From: Tetragonia tetragonoides
Lineage: Eukaryota > Streptophyta > Magnoliopsida > Caryophyllales > Aizoaceae
Direction of reading: 5' to 3'
DNA: 64,000 bases
NCBI GenBank assembly: GCA_038025085.1
Contig: CM076145.1
Location: 12,063,000 to 12,126,999, forward strand
A program made the position numbers and the translations under genes. Numbering within the stretch: position 1 is the first letter of the stretch; each line of letters opens with the position of its first letter. The notes under the pieces were generated by a model that was not told where the DNA came from, did no database searches, and saw only the letters and a list, made by a program, of their open reading frames with translations. Of this stretch, positions 1 through 12,427 are shown piece after piece.

Positions 1-1132
1 ACAAAGGAACTCAATCTTTTTCACCCTAGTCATAAGAGTTTTAAAACGCGTAAATGCGTTCAAAAGCTTGAGTTGAAGCTTGTTTGTACTTGAAAACATT
101 CTTGGTGTAGTTTCTCACTGAAATGAATGCAAACAAAGCTTTTGGTTGCTTTCTCTTAAAATACAACACAAAAGAACTCAATCTTTTTCACCCTGTTCAT
201 ATGAGCTTTTAAAACGCGTAAATGCATTCAAAAGCTTGAGTTGAAGCTTGTTTGTACTTGTAAACATTCTTGGTGTAGTTTCTCGCTCAATTGAATGCAA
301 ACAAAGCATTTGTGTGATTTCTCTTAATATACAACACAAAAGAACTCAATCTCTTTCACCTTATTTGTAAGAGCTTTTAAAATGCGTAAATGCATTCAAA
401 AGGTTGAGTTAAAGCTTGTTTGTACTTGTAAACATCCTTGGTGTAGTTTCTCCCTGAAATGAATGCAAACAAAGCATTTGGGTGCTTTCTCTTAATATAC
501 AACACAAAAGAACTCAATCTCTTTCACCCTAGATGTAAGAGCTGTTAAAACGCGTAAATGCATTCAAAAGGTGGAGATAAAGCTTGTTTGTACTTGTAAA
601 CATCCTTGGTGTAGTTTCACACTCAAATGTATTAAAACAAAGTATTTGGATGCTTTTTCTTAATGTACAACACAAAAGAACTCAAATCTCTTTCACCCTA
701 CTCGTATGAGCTTTTAAAACGCGCAAATGCATTCAAAAGCTTGAGTTGAAGCATGTTTGTACATTTAAAACATTCTAGGTGTACTCAAAATTTTACAAGT
801 ACAAACAAGCTTCAACTCAAATGAATGCAAACAAAGCATTCGTGTGATTTCTTTTAATATACAACACAAAAGACCTCAATCTCTTTCACCCTAGATGTAA
901 GAGCTGTTAAAACCCGTAAATGCATTCAAAAGGTGGAGTTAAAGCTTCTTTGTACTTGTAAACATCCTTGGTGAAGTTTCTCACTCAAATGAATGCAAAC
1001 AAAGCATTTGGGTGCTTTCTCTTAATATACAACACAAAAGACCTCAATCTCTTTCACCCTAATCGTAAGAGCTGTTAAAACGCGTAAATACATTCAAAAG
1101 CTTGAGTTGAAGCTTGTTTGTACTTGTAAACA
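1..1132 (+). repeat. Segmental copy A1 (paired with 4826-5957)
   Basis: The sequence matches 4826-5957 nearly base for base at a constant offset of 4825 bp. Shared rare features include the variant ACAAAGGAACTC at the start and a short inverted patch (CAAGTACAAACAAGC) near 800. The left end lies outside the window. Similarity stops near 1132, where this copy reads CATCCATGGTTAAG and the other CATTGTTGGTGTAG. Confidence 0.9.
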
Positions 1133-2125
1133 TCCATGGTTAAGTTTCTCACTCAAATGAATGCAAACAAAGCATTTGGGTGCTTTCTCTTAATATAGAA
1201 CACAAATGAACTCAATCTCTTTCACCCTAGTTGTAAGAGCTGTTAAAATGCGTAAATGCTATCAAAAGCTGGAGTTAAAGCTTATTTGTACTTGTAAACA
1301 TCCTTGGGGTAGTTTCTCACTCAAATGAATGCAAACAAAGCATTTGTATGATTTCTCTTAATACACAACACAAAAGAACTCAATCTCTTTCACCCTAGTT
1401 GTAAGAGCTGTTAAAATGCGTAAATGCATTGAAAAGGTGGAGTTAAAGCTTGTTTGTGCTTGTAAACATCCTTGGTGTAGTTTCTCATTCAAATGAATGC
1501 AAACAAAGCATTTGGGTGCTTTCTCTTAATATACAACACAAAAGAACTCAATCTCTTTCACCCTAGATGTAAGAGCTGTTAAAACGCGTCAATGCATTCA
1601 AAAGGTAGAGTTAACGCTTGTTTGTACTTGTAAACATCCATGGTTAAGTTTCTCACTCAAATGAATGCAAACAAAGCATTTGGGTGCTTTCTCTTAATAT
1701 AGAACACAAATGAACTCAATCTCTTTCACCCTAGTTGTAAGAGCTGTTAAAATGCGTAAATGCTATCAAAAGCTGGAGTTAAAGCTTATTTGTACTTGTA
1801 AACATCCTTGGTGTAGTTTCTCACTCAAATGAATGCAAACAAAGCATTTGTATGATTTCTCTTAATACACAACACAAAAGAACTCAATCTCTTTCACTCT
1901 AGTTGTAAGAGCTGTTAAAATGCGTAAATGCATTCAAAAGGTGGAGTTAAAGCTTGTTTGTGCTTGTAAACATCCTTGGTGTAGTTTCTCACTCAAATGA
2001 ATGCAAACAAAGCATTTGGGTGCTTTCTCTTAATATACAACACAAAAGAACTCAATCTCTTTCACCCTAGATGTAAGAGCTGTTAAAACGCGTCAATGCA
2101 TTCAAAAGGTGGAGTTACCGCTTGT
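1118..2125 (+). repeat. 504-bp trimeric higher-order repeat, two copies
   Basis: Two tandem copies of a three-monomer unit (504 bp = 3 x 168). Diagnostic variants recur at exactly +504: CATCCATGGTTAAG (1133 and 1637), TAATATAGAACACAAATG (1191 and 1695), AATGCTATCAAAAGCTGGAG and the unusual ACGCGTCAATGC near the end of each copy. Confidence 0.88.
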
Positions 2126-2199
2126 TTGTACTTGTAAACATCCTTGGTGTAGTTTCTCACTCAAATGAATACAAACAAAGCATTTGAGTGCTTTCTCTT

Positions 2200-2262
2200 A
2201 AGCTTGAGTTGAAGCTTGTTCATACTTGTAAACACAAAAGAGATTGAGTTTCTCACTCCAAT
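2200..2262 (+). repeat. Variant monomer with internal deletion and micro-inversion
   Basis: Here TTTCTCTTAAGCTTGAG is followed by TTGTAAACACAAAAGAGATTGAG. Most of one monomer is missing and a short piece, AGAGATTGAG, reads in minus orientation. The same rearranged monomer recurs near 50870-50930, 54875-54935, 57050-57110 and 59300-59355, so it is an inherited variant and not a one-off error. Confidence 0.8.
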
Positions 2263-3894
2263 GAATGCAAACAAAGCTTTTGGATGCTTTCTCTTAATAT
2301 ACAACAGAAAAGAACTCAAGCTTTTTCACCCTTGTCATATGAGCTTTTAAAACGCATAAATGCATTCAAAGCTTGAGTTGAAGCTTGTTTGTACTTGTAA
2401 ACATCCTTGGTGTAGTTTCTCACTCAAATGAATGCAAACAAAGCATTTTTGTGATTTCTCCTAATATACAACACAAAACAACTCAATCTCTTTCACCCTA
2501 GTTGTATGAGGTTTTAAAACGCGGAAATGCATTCAAAAGCTTGAGTTGAAGCTTGTTTGTACTTGTAAACATCCTTGGTTAATTTTCTCACTCAAATGAA
2601 TGCAAACAAAGCATTTGGGTGCGTTCTCTTAATATACAACACAAAAGAACTCAATCTCTTTCACAGTTGTCATATGAGCTTTTAAAATGCTTAAATGCAT
2701 TCAAAAGCTTGAGTTCAAGCTTGTTTGTAGTTGTAAACATCCTTGGGGTAGTTTCACACTCAAATGAATGTAAACAAAGAATTTGCGAGCTTTTTCTTAA
2801 TATACAACACAAAAGAACTCAAATCTCTTTTCGCCTAGTCGTAAGAGCTGTTAAAACGCGTAAATGCATTCAAAAGCTTGAGTTGAAACTTGTTTGTACT
2901 TGTAAACATCCTTGGTGTAGTTTCTCACTCAAATGAATGAAAACAAACCATTTGGGTGATTTCTCTTAATATACAACACAAAACAACTCAATCTCTTTCA
3001 CCCTAGTCGTATGTGGTTTTAAATCGCGTATATGCATTCAAAAGGTGGAGTTAAAGCTTGTTTGTACTTGTAACATCTTTGGTGTAGTTTCTCACTCAAA
3101 TGAATGCAAACAAACCATTTGGGTGATTTCTCTTAATATACAACACAAAAGAACTCAATCTCTTTCACCCTAGTTGTAAGAGCTGTTAAATTGCGTAAAT
3201 GCATTCAAAAGGTGGAGATAAAGCTTGTTTGTGCTTGTAAACATCCTTAGTGTAGTTTCTCACTCAAATGAATGCAAAAAAAACATTTGGGTTCTTTCTC
3301 TTAATATACAACACAAAAGAACTCAATCTCTTTCACCCTAGATGTAAGAGCTGTTAAAACAGGTAAATGCATTCAAAAGGTGGAGTTAAAACTTGTTTGT
3401 ACTTGTAAACATCCTTGGTGTAGTTTCTCGCTCAAATGAATGCAAACAAAGCATTTGGGTGCTTTCTCTTAATATACAACACAAAAGACCTCAATCTCTT
3501 TCACCCTAGTCATATGAGCTTTTAAAACGCGTAAATGCATTCAAAAGCTTGAGTTGAAGCTTGTTTGTACTTGTAAACAACCTTGGTTAAGTTTCTCACT
3601 CAAATGAATGCAAACAAAGCATTTGGGTGCTTTCTCTTAAAATACAACACAAAAGAACTCAATCTCTTTCACCCTTGTCGTATGAGCTTTTAAAACGCTT
3701 AAATGCATTCAAAAGCTTGAGTTCAAGCTTGTTTGTAGTTGTAAACATCCTTGGGGTAGTTTCACACTCTAATTAACGTAAACAAAGTATTTGGGTGCTT
3801 TCACTTAATATACAACACAAAAGAACTCAATCTCTTTTCACCCTAGTCATATGAGCTTTTAAAACCCGTAAATGCATTCAGAAGCTTTAGTTGA

Positions 3895-4450
3895 AGCTTG
3901 TTTGTACTTGTAAACATTGTTGGTGTAGTTTCTCACTGAAATGAATGCAAACAAAACATTTGGGTGCGTTCTCTTAATATACAACACAAAAGACCTCATT
4001 CTTTTTAACCCTAGTCATATGAGCTGTTAAAACGCGTAAATGCATTCAAAAGGTTGAGTTGAAGCTTGTTTGTACTTGTAAACATTCTTGGTGTAGATTC
4101 TCACTGAAATGAATGCAAACAAAGCTTTTGGTTGCTTTCTCTTAAAATACAACACAAAAGAACTCAATCTGTTTCACCCTAGTCGTATGAGGTTTTAAAA
4201 CGCGTAAATGCTTTCAAAAGCTTGAATTGAAGCTTGTTTGTACTTGTAAACATTCTTGGCGTAGTTTCTCACTCAAATGAATGCAAACAAAGCATTTGTG
4301 TGATTTCTCTTAATATACAACACAAAAGAACTCATTCTCTTTCACCCTAGTTGTAAGAGCTGTTAAAATGCGTAAATGCATTCAAAAGGTGGAGTTAAAG
4401 GTTGTTTGTGCTTGTAAACATCCTTGGTGTAGTTTCTCACTCAAATGAAT
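3895..4450 (+). repeat. Segmental copy B1 (paired with 5936-6491)
   Basis: About 555 bp matching 5936-6491 at offset 2041. Shared diagnostic variants are ACATTGTTGGTGTAG, TGTAGATTCTCACTG, CATTCTTGGCGTAG and GTTAAAGGTTGTTTGTGC. The copies part downstream at AATGAAAAAAAAGC versus AATGCAAACAAAGC. Confidence 0.85.
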
Positions 4451-4825
4451 GAAAAAAAAGCATTTGGGTTCTTTCTCTTAATATACAACACAAAAGAACT
4501 CAATCACTTTCACCCTAGATGTAAGAGCTGTTAAAACGCGTAAATGCATTCAAAAGGTGGAGTTAAAGCTTGTTTGTACTTGTAAACATCCTTGGCGTAG
4601 TTTCTCACTCAAATGAACGCAAACAAAGCATTTGGGTGCTTTCTCTTAATATACAACACAAAAGACCTCAATCTCTTTCACCCTAATCGTAAGAGCTGTT
4701 AAAACGCGTAAATACATTCAAAGGCTTGAGTTGAAGCTTGTTTGTACTTGTAAACGTCCTTGGTTAAGTTTCTCACTCAAATGAATGCAAACAAAGCATT
4801 TGGGTGCTTTCTCTTAATATACAAC

Positions 4826-5957
4826 ACAAAGGAACTCAATCTTTTTCACCCTAGTCATATGAGTTTTAAAACGCGTAAATGCGTTCAAAAGCTTGAGTTG
4901 AAGCTTGTTTGTACTTGAAAACATTCTTGGTGTAGTTTCTCACTGAAATGAATGCAAACAAAGCTTTTGGTTGCTTTCTCTTAAAATACAACACAAAAGA
5001 ACTCAATCTTTTTCACCCTGTTCATATGAGCTTTTAAAACGCGTAAATGCATTCAAAAGCTTGAGTTGAAGCTTGTTTGTACTTGTAAACATTCTTGGTG
5101 TAGTTTCTCGCTCAATTGAATGCAAACAAAGCATTTGTGTGATTTCTCTTAATATACAACACAAAAGAACTCAATCTCTTTCACCTTATTTGTAAGAGCT
5201 TTTAAAATGCGTAAATGCATTCAAAAGGTTGAGTTAAAGCTTGTTTGTACTTGTAAACATCCTTGGTGTAGTTTCTCCCTGAAATGAATGCAAACAAAGC
5301 ATTTGGGTGCTTTCTCTTAATATACAACACAAAAGAACTCAATCTCTTTCACCCTAGATGTAAGAGCTGTTAAAACGCGTAAATGCATTCAAAAGGTGGA
5401 CTTAAAGCTTGTTTGTACTTGTAAACATCCTTGGTGTAGTTTCACACTCAAATGTATCCAAACAAAGTATTTGGATGCTTTCTCTTAATGTACAACACAA
5501 AAGAACTCAAATCTCTTTCACCCTACTCGTATGAGCTTTTAAAACGCGCAAATGCATTCAAAAGCTTGAGTTGAAGCATGTTTGTACATTTAAAACATTC
5601 TAGGTGTACTCAAAATTTTACAAGTACAAACAAGCTTCAACTCAAATGAATGCAAACAAAGCATTCGTGTGATTTCTTTTAATATACAACACAAAAGACT
5701 TCAATCTCTTTCACCCTAGATGTAAGAGCTGTTAAAACCCGTAAATGCATTCAAAAGGTGGAGTTAAAGCTTCTTTGTACTTGTAAACATCCTTGGTGAA
5801 GTTTCTCACTCAAATGAATGCAAACAAAGCATTTGGGTGCTTTCTCTTAATATACAACACAAAAGACCTCAATCTCTTTCACCCTAATCGTAAGAGCTGT
5901 TAAAACGCGTAAATATATTCAAAAGCTTGAGTTGAAGCTTGTTTGTACTTGTAAACA
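4826..5957 (+). repeat. Segmental copy A2 (paired with 1-1132)
   Basis: Second copy of the segment that opens the window, offset 4825 bp. Differences are scattered single bases, for example CATATGAG here against CATAAGAG. It runs straight into segmental copy B2, so the two source segments, far apart at 1-1132 and 3895-4450, are joined here. Confidence 0.9.
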
Positions 5958-6491
5958 TTGTTGGTGTAGTTTCTCACTGAAATGAATGCAAACAAAACAT
6001 TTGGGTGCGTTCTCTTAATATACAACACAAAAGACCTCATTCTTTTTCACCCTAGTCATATGAGCTTTTAAAACGCGTAAATGCATTCAAAAGGTTGAGT
6101 TGAAGCTTGTTTGTACTTGTAAACATTCTTGGTGTAGATTCTCACTGAAATGAATGCAAACAAAGCTTTTGGTTGCTTTCTCTTAAAATACAACACAAAA
6201 GAACTCAATCTGTTTCACCCTAGTCGTATGAGGTTTTAAAACTCGTAAATGCTTTCAAAAGCTTGAATTGAAGCTTGTTTGTACTTGTAAACATTCTTGG
6301 CGTAGTTTCTCACTCAAATGAATGCAAACAAAGCATTTGTGTGATTTCTCTTAATATACAACACAAAAGAACTCATTCTCTTTCACCCTAGTTGTAAGAG
6401 CTGTTAAAATGCGTAAATGCATTCAAAAGGTGGAGTTAAAGGTTGTTTGTGCTTGTAAACATCCTTGGTGTAGTTTCTCACTCAAATGAAT
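5936..6491 (+). repeat. Segmental copy B2 (paired with 3895-4450)
   Basis: Second copy of the 555-bp segment at offset 2041, carrying the same rare variants (ACATTGTTGG, TTGGCGTAG, AAAGGTTGTTTGTGC). Confidence 0.85.
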
Positions 6492-6821
6492 GCAAACAAA
6501 GCATTTGTGTGATTTCTCTTAATATACAACACAAAAGAACTCATTCTCTTTCACCCTAGTTGTAAGAGCTGTTAAAATTCGTAAATACATTCAAAATTTT
6601 GAGTTGAAGCTTGTTTGTACTTGTAAATTCTCACTGAAATGAATGCAAACAAAGCTTTTGGTTGCTTTCTCTTAAAATACAACACAAAAGAACTCAATCT
6701 TTTTCACCCTAGTCATATGAGCTTTTAAAACGCGTAAATACATTCAAAAGCTTGAGTTGAAGCTTGTTTGTACTTGTAAACATCCTTGGTGTAGTTTCTC
6801 ACTCCAATGAATGCAAACAAA

Positions 6822-7291
6822 GCTTTAACTCCACCTTTTGATTGCATTTAAGCGTTTTAAAAGCTCATACGACAAGGGTGAAAGAGATTGAGTGCTTTTG
6901 TCTTGTATTTTAAGCGAAAGCACCCAAATGCTTTGTTTGCATTCAATTGAGTGTGAAACTACCCCAAGGATGTTTACAACTATAAACAAGCTTGAACTCA
7001 AGCTTTTGAATGCATTTAAGCGTTTTAAAAGCTCATACGACTAGGGTGAAAGAGATTGAGTTCTTTTGTGTTGTATTTTCAGAGAAAGCACCCAAAAGCT
7101 TTGTTTGCATTCATTGGAGTGAGAATCTACACCAAGGATGTTTACAAGTACAAACAAGCTTCAAATCAAGCTTTTTAATGTATTTACGAGTTTTAACAGC
7201 TCTTACGACTAGGGTGAAAGAGATTGAGTTCTTTTCTGTTGTATATTAAGAGAAAGCACACAAACGCTTTATTTGCATTCATTTGATTGTG
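6822..7291 (-). repeat. Inverted satellite stretch
   Basis: After AATGCAAACAAAGC the sequence switches to the reverse complement (CTTTAACTCCACC, then AAGCGTTTTAAAAGC) for about 2.8 monomers. It returns to plus orientation at GTGAATGCATTCAAAG near 7291. The open frame at 7010-7249 lies in it and is not a gene. Confidence 0.88.
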
Positions 7292-8699
7292 AATGCATTC
7301 AAAGTTTTGAGTTGAAGCTTGTTTGTACTTGTAAACATCGTTGGTGTAGTTTCTCACTCCAATGAATGCAAACAAAGCTTTTGGGTGCTTTCTCTGAAAA
7401 TACAACACAAAAGAACTCAATCTCTTTCACCCTAGTCGTAAGAGCTGTTAAAACGCGTAAATGCATTCAAAAGGTTGAGTTAAAGCTTGTTTGTACTTGT
7501 AAACATCCTGGGTGTAGTTTCTCACTCAAATGAATGCACACAAAGCATTTGGGTGCTTTCTCTTAACATACAACACAAAAGACCTCAATCTCTTTCACCC
7601 TAATCATATGAGCTTTTAAAACGCGTAAATTCATTCAAAAGCTTGAGTTGAAGCTTGTTTGTACTTGTAAACATTCTTGGTGTAGTTTCTCACTGAGATG
7701 AATGCAAATAAAGCTTTTGGTTGCTTTCTCTTAAAATAGAACACAAAAGAACTCAATCTTTTTCACCCTAGTCATATGAGCTTTTAAAACGCGTAAATGC
7801 ATTCAAAAGCTTGAGTTGAAGCTTGTTTGTACTTGTAAACATCCTTGGTGTAGTTTCTCACTCAAATGAATGCAAACAAACCATTTGTGTGATTTCTCTT
7901 AATATACAACACAAAAGAACTCAATCTCTTTCACCCTAGTTGTAAGAGCTGTTAAAATGCGTAAATGACATTCAAAAGGTGGAGTTAAAGCTTGTTTGTG
8001 CTTGTAAACATTCTTGGTGTAGTTTCTCACTCAAATGAATGCAAACAAAGCATTTGGGTGCTTTCTCTTAATATACAACACAAAAGAACTCAATCTCTTT
8101 CACCCTAGATGTAAGAGCTGTTAAAACGCGTAAATGCATTCAAAAGGTGGAGTTAATGCTTGTTTGTACTTGTAAACGTCGTTGGTGTAGTTTCTCACTC
8201 AAATGAATTCAAACAAAGCATTTGGGTGCTTTCTCTTAATATACAACACAAAAGACATCAATCTCTTTCACCCTAATCGTAAGAGCTGTTAAAACGCGTA
8301 AATACATTCAAAAGCTTGAGTTGAAGCTTGTTTGTACTTGTAAACATCCTTGGTTAAGTTTCTCACTCAAATGAATGCAAACAAAGTATTTGGGTGCTTT
8401 CTCTTAATATACAACAGAAAAGAACTCAATCTTTTTCACCCTAGTCATATGAGCTTTCAAAACGCGTAAATGCATTCAAAAGCTTGAGTTGAAGCTTGTT
8501 TGTACTTGTAAACATCCTAGGTGCAGTTTCACACACAAATGTATCCAAACAAAGTATTTGGATGCTTTCTCTTAATGTACAACACAAAAGAACTCAAATC
8601 TCTTTCACCCTACTCGTATGAGCTTTTAAAACGCGTAAATGCATTCAAAAGCTTGAGTTGAAGCATGTTTGTACATTTAAAACATTCTAGGTGTAGTTT

Positions 8700-8735
8700 C
8701 ATACTCAAAATTTTACAAGTACAAACAAGCTTCAA
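8700..8735 (+). repeat. Micro-inversion inside a monomer
   Basis: Plus-strand satellite reading CTCAAAATTTTACAAG continues as ACAAACAAGCTTCAA, the reverse complement of the usual GAAGCTTGTTTGT, and then resumes AATGAATGCAAAC. The same scar is at 781-815 and 5606-5640, so three monomers share one ancestral rearrangement. Confidence 0.8.
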
Positions 8736-10500
8736 GTCAAATGAATGCAAACAAAGCATTTGTGTAATTTCTCTTAATATACAACACAAAAGACCTCAAT
8801 CTCTTTCACCCTAGATGTAAGAGCTGTTAAAACGCGTAAATGCATTCAAAAGGTGAAGTTAAAGCTTGTTTGTACTTGTAAACATCCTTGGTGTAGTTTC
8901 TCACTCAAATGAATGCAAACAAAGCATTTGGGTGCTTTCTCTTAATATACAAAACAAAAGACCTAATTCTCTTTCACCCTAATCGTAAGAGCTGTTAAAA
9001 CTCGTAAATACATTCAAAAGCTTGAGTTGAAGCTTGTTTGTACTTGTAAATATCCTTGGTTAAGTCTCACTCAAATGAATGCAAACAAAGCATTTGGGTG
9101 CTTTCTCTTAATATACAACACAAAAGAACTCAATCTCTTTCACCCTAGTTGTAAGAGCTGTTAAATGCGTAAATGCATTCAAAATGTTGAGTTTAAGCTT
9201 GTTTGTACTTGTAAACATCCTTGGTGTAGTTTCTCACTCAAATGAATGCAAACAAAGCATTTGTGTGCGTTCTCTTAATATACAACACAAAAGAACTCAA
9301 TCTTTCACCCTTGTCGTATGAGCTTTTAAAACGCTTAAATGCGTTCAAAAGCTTGAGTTCAAGCTTGTTTGTAGTTGTAAACATCCTTGGGGTAGTTTCA
9401 CACTCAAATGAATGTAAATAAAGCATTTGCGAGCTTTTCCTTAATATACAACACAAAAGAACTCAATCTCTTTTCGCCTAGTCGTAAGAGCTGTTAAAAC
9501 GCGTAAATGTATTCAAAAGCATGAGTTGAAAGTTGTTTGTACTTATAAACATCCTTGGTGTAGTTTCTCACTCAAATGAATGCAAACAAACCATTTGGGT
9601 GCTTTCTCTTAGTATACAACACAAAAGAACTCAATCTCTTTCACCCTAGATGTAAGAGCTGTTAAAACGCGTAAATGCATTCAAAAGGTGGAGTTAAAGC
9701 TTGTTTGTACTTGTAAACATCCTTGGTGTAGTTTCTCACTCAAATGAATTCAAGCAAAGGATGTTTACAAGTACAAACAAAGCATTTGGGTGCTTTCTCT
9801 TAATTTGGAAACAAACAAAAGCTTGTACAACGCGTATATGCATTCAAAAGCTTAAGTTGAAGCTTGTTGGAACTTGTAAACATCCTTGGTTAAGTTTCTC
9901 ACTCAAATGAATGCAAACAAAGCATTTGGGTGCTTTCTCTTAATATACAACACAAAAGACCTCAATCTTTTTCACCCTAGTCATATGAGCTTTTAAAACA
10001 CGTAACTGCATTCAAAAGCTTGAGTTTAAGCTTGTTTGTACTTGTAAACATCCTTGGTGTAGTTTCTCCCTCAAATGAATGCAAACAAAGCTTTTGGGTG
10101 CTTTCTCTTAATATACAACACAAAAGAACTCAATCTCCTTCACCCTTGTCGTATGAGCTTTTAAAACGCGTAAATGCATTCAAAAGCTTGAGTTGAAGCT
10201 TGTTTGTACTTCTAAACATCCTTGGTTAAGTTTCTCACTCAAATGAATGCAAACAAAGCATTTGGGTGCTTTCTCTTAATATACAACACAAAAGACCTCA
10301 ATCTCATTCACCCTAATTGTACGAGCTGTTAAAACGCGTAATCACATTCAAAAGCTTGAGATGAAGCTTGTTTGTACTTGTAAACATCCTTGGTATAGTT
10401 TCTCACTCAAATGAATGCAAACAAAGCATCTGGGTGCTTTCTCTTAATATACAACACAAAAGAACTCAATCTCTTTCACCTTAGTCGTAAGAGCTGTTGA

Positions 10501-10538
10501 AACGCGTAACTGCATTCAAAACGCGTAAATGCATTCAA
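10501..10538 (+). repeat. 19-bp tandem duplication within a monomer
   Basis: The motif around AACGCGTAACTGCATTC is immediately repeated as AACGCGTAAATGCATTC. Similar duplications occur at about 48092-48129, 52096-52131, 56100-56135, 58717-58752, 62678-62708 (partial) and 63030-63068, marking a monomer subfamily. Confidence 0.75.
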
Positions 10539-11325
10539 AAGCTTGAGTTTAAGCTTGTTTGTACTTGTAAACATCCTTTGTGTAGTTTCACATTCAAATG
10601 AATGCAAACAAAGCATTTGGGTGCTTTCTGTTAGTATAAAACAAAAAAGAGTAAATCTAGATATTTTTGTACTTGTATATTAAGAGAAATCACACAAAAG
10701 AACTCAATCTTTTTCACCCTCGCCGTATGAGGTTTTAAAACGCGTAAATGCTTTCAGAAGCTTGAATTGAAGCTTGTTTGTACTTGTAAACATTCTTGGT
10801 GTAGTTTCTCACTCAAATGAATGCAAACAAAGCATTTGTGTGATTTCTCTTAATATACAACACAAAAGAACTCAGTCTCTTTCACCCAAGTTGTAAGAGC
10901 TGTCAAAATGCGTAAATACATTCAAAATTTTTAGTTGAAGCTTGTTTGTACTTGTAAATTCTCACTGAAATGAATGCAAACAAAGCTTTTGGTTGCTTTC
11001 TCTTAAAATACAACACAAAAGAACTCAATCTTTTTCACCCTAGTCATATGAGCTTTTAAAACGCGTAAATACATTCAAAAACTTGAGTTGAAACTTGTTT
11101 GAACTTGTAAACATCCTTGGTGTTGTTTCTCACTCAAATTAATGCAAACAAAGTATTTTGGTTGCTTTCTCAGAAAATACAACACAAAAGAACTCAATCT
11201 CTTTCACCCTAGTCGTATGAGGTTTTAAAACGCGTATATGCATTCAAAAGGTGGAGTTAAAGCTTGTGTGTACTTGTAAACATCCTTGGTGTAGTTTCTC
11301 ACTCCAATGAATGCAAGCAACATTC

Positions 11326-11671
11326 TCATTTGGGTTCTTTTGTGTTGTATTTTCAGAGAAAGCACCCAAAAGCTTTGTTTGCATTCATTGGAGTGAGAAA
11401 CGACACCAAGGATGTTAACAAGTACAAACAAGCTTCAACTTAAGCTTTTGAATGCATTTACGCGTTTTAACAGCTTTTACATCTAGGGTGAAAGAGATTG
11501 AGTTCTTTTGTGTTGTATATTAAGAGAAAGCACCCAAATGCTTTGTTTGCATTTACTTGAGTGAGAAACTACGCCAAGGATATTTACAAGTACAAACAAG
11601 CTTTAACTCAAGCTTTTGAATGCATTTACGCGTTTTAAAAGCTCATATGACTAGGGTGAAAAAGATTGAGT
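11326..11671 (-). repeat. Inverted satellite stretch
   Basis: From TTTGGGTTCTTTTGTG the sequence is reverse-complement satellite (CAGAGAAAGCACCC, GAGTGAGAAACG, CAAGGATGTTAAC) for about two monomers. It ends at AAAAAGATTGAG, where plus orientation resumes with TCTTGAGTTCAAGC. Confidence 0.85.
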
Positions 11672-11850
11672 CTTGAGTTCAAGCTTGTTTGTAGTTTGAA
11701 ACATCCTTGGGGTAGTTTCTCCCTCAAATGAATGCAAACAAAGCTTTTGGGTGCATTCTCTGAAAATACAACACAAAAGAACTCAATCTCTTAAAAGAGA
11801 AAGCTTAATATACAACACAAAAGAACTCAAATCTCTTTCTCCTCCTCTTT
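11672..11850 (+). repeat. Short plus-strand satellite remnant with scrambled end
   Basis: Slightly over one monomer in plus orientation between two inverted blocks. Near 11790-11810 a short inverted patch gives AATCTCTTAAAAGAGAAAGC, a small palindrome. It ends in a pyrimidine-rich stretch (TCTTTCTCCTCCTCTTTG) that is not satellite. Confidence 0.75.
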
Positions 11851-11875
11851 GTCACCTACACCTAGGATTGTTTAT
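11851..11875 (-). repeat. 25-bp piece shared with the 32.7-kb insert block
   Basis: GTCACCTACACCTAGGATTG plus the next five bases is the exact reverse complement of 32687-32711, part of the unusual block found three times in the compound repeat. This links the left flank with the compound layer. Confidence 0.75.
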
Positions 11876-12427
11876 CCTCAAATACTCAAGCTTTTGAATG
11901 CATTTACGCGTTTTAACAGCACTTACGACTAGGGTGATAGAGATTGAGTTCTTTTGTGTTTTATATTAAGAGAAAGCACCACAATGTTTCGTTTGCAATC
12001 ATTTTAGTATGAAACTACACCTAGAATGTTTTAAAGTACAAACAAGCTACAACTCAAGCTTTTGAATGCATTTACGCGTTTTGAAAGCTTATACGAGTAG
12101 GGTGAAAGAGATTTGAGTTCTTTTGTGTTGTATATTAAGAGAAAGCATCCAAATACTTTGTTTGCATTCATTTGAGTGTGAAACTACACCTAGGATATTT
12201 ACAAGGATGTTTACACGTACAAACAGAAAAGAGAACTTGCATTCATATGCATTTACGCGTTTTAAATAAAGCATTATACATTTGCATTTAATTTTGAATG
12301 TATTTACGCATTTTAACAGCTCTTACAACTAGGGTGAAAGAGATTGAGTTCTTTTGTGTTGTATATTAAGAGAATTCACACAAATGCTTTGGTTGCATTC
12401 ATTTGAGTGAGAAACTACACCAAGAAT
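11876..12427 (-). repeat. Inverted satellite flanking the 432-bp segment
   Basis: Minus-orientation satellite. Its rare variants (AGCATTATACATTTG, GTACAAACAGAAAAGAG, GTTTCGTTTGC) match the reverse complement of 49149-49660, so the whole 11895-12870 region is an inverted copy of 48710-49665. Confidence 0.88.

Larger units (their letters stand above)
1..6821 (+). repeat. Irregular satellite block, plus orientation
   Basis: Head-to-tail 168-bp monomers that differ from each other at many positions, without one regular higher-order period. Embedded are a 504-bp trimer repeat and two pairs of longer segmental copies, listed separately. No gene is seen; the open frame at 2619-2936 simply reads through two monomers. 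Confidence 0.9.
7292..11325 (+). repeat. Irregular satellite block, plus orientation
   Basis: Diverged head-to-tail monomers without a clear higher-order period. Local scars are a micro-inversion at about 8700-8735, a scrambled stretch at 9755-9835 (a GGATGTTTACAAGTAC piece in minus orientation), a 19-bp internal duplication at 10501-10538 and a rearranged stretch at 10630-10690. No gene seen. Confidence 0.88.

Noticed and set aside
2619..2936. A 105-codon open frame and the other 60-99 codon frames on both strands
   Set aside because: All lie in satellite and translate the same monomer peptides (for example VVSHSNECK, NIQHKRTQ). They are read-through frames, not genes.
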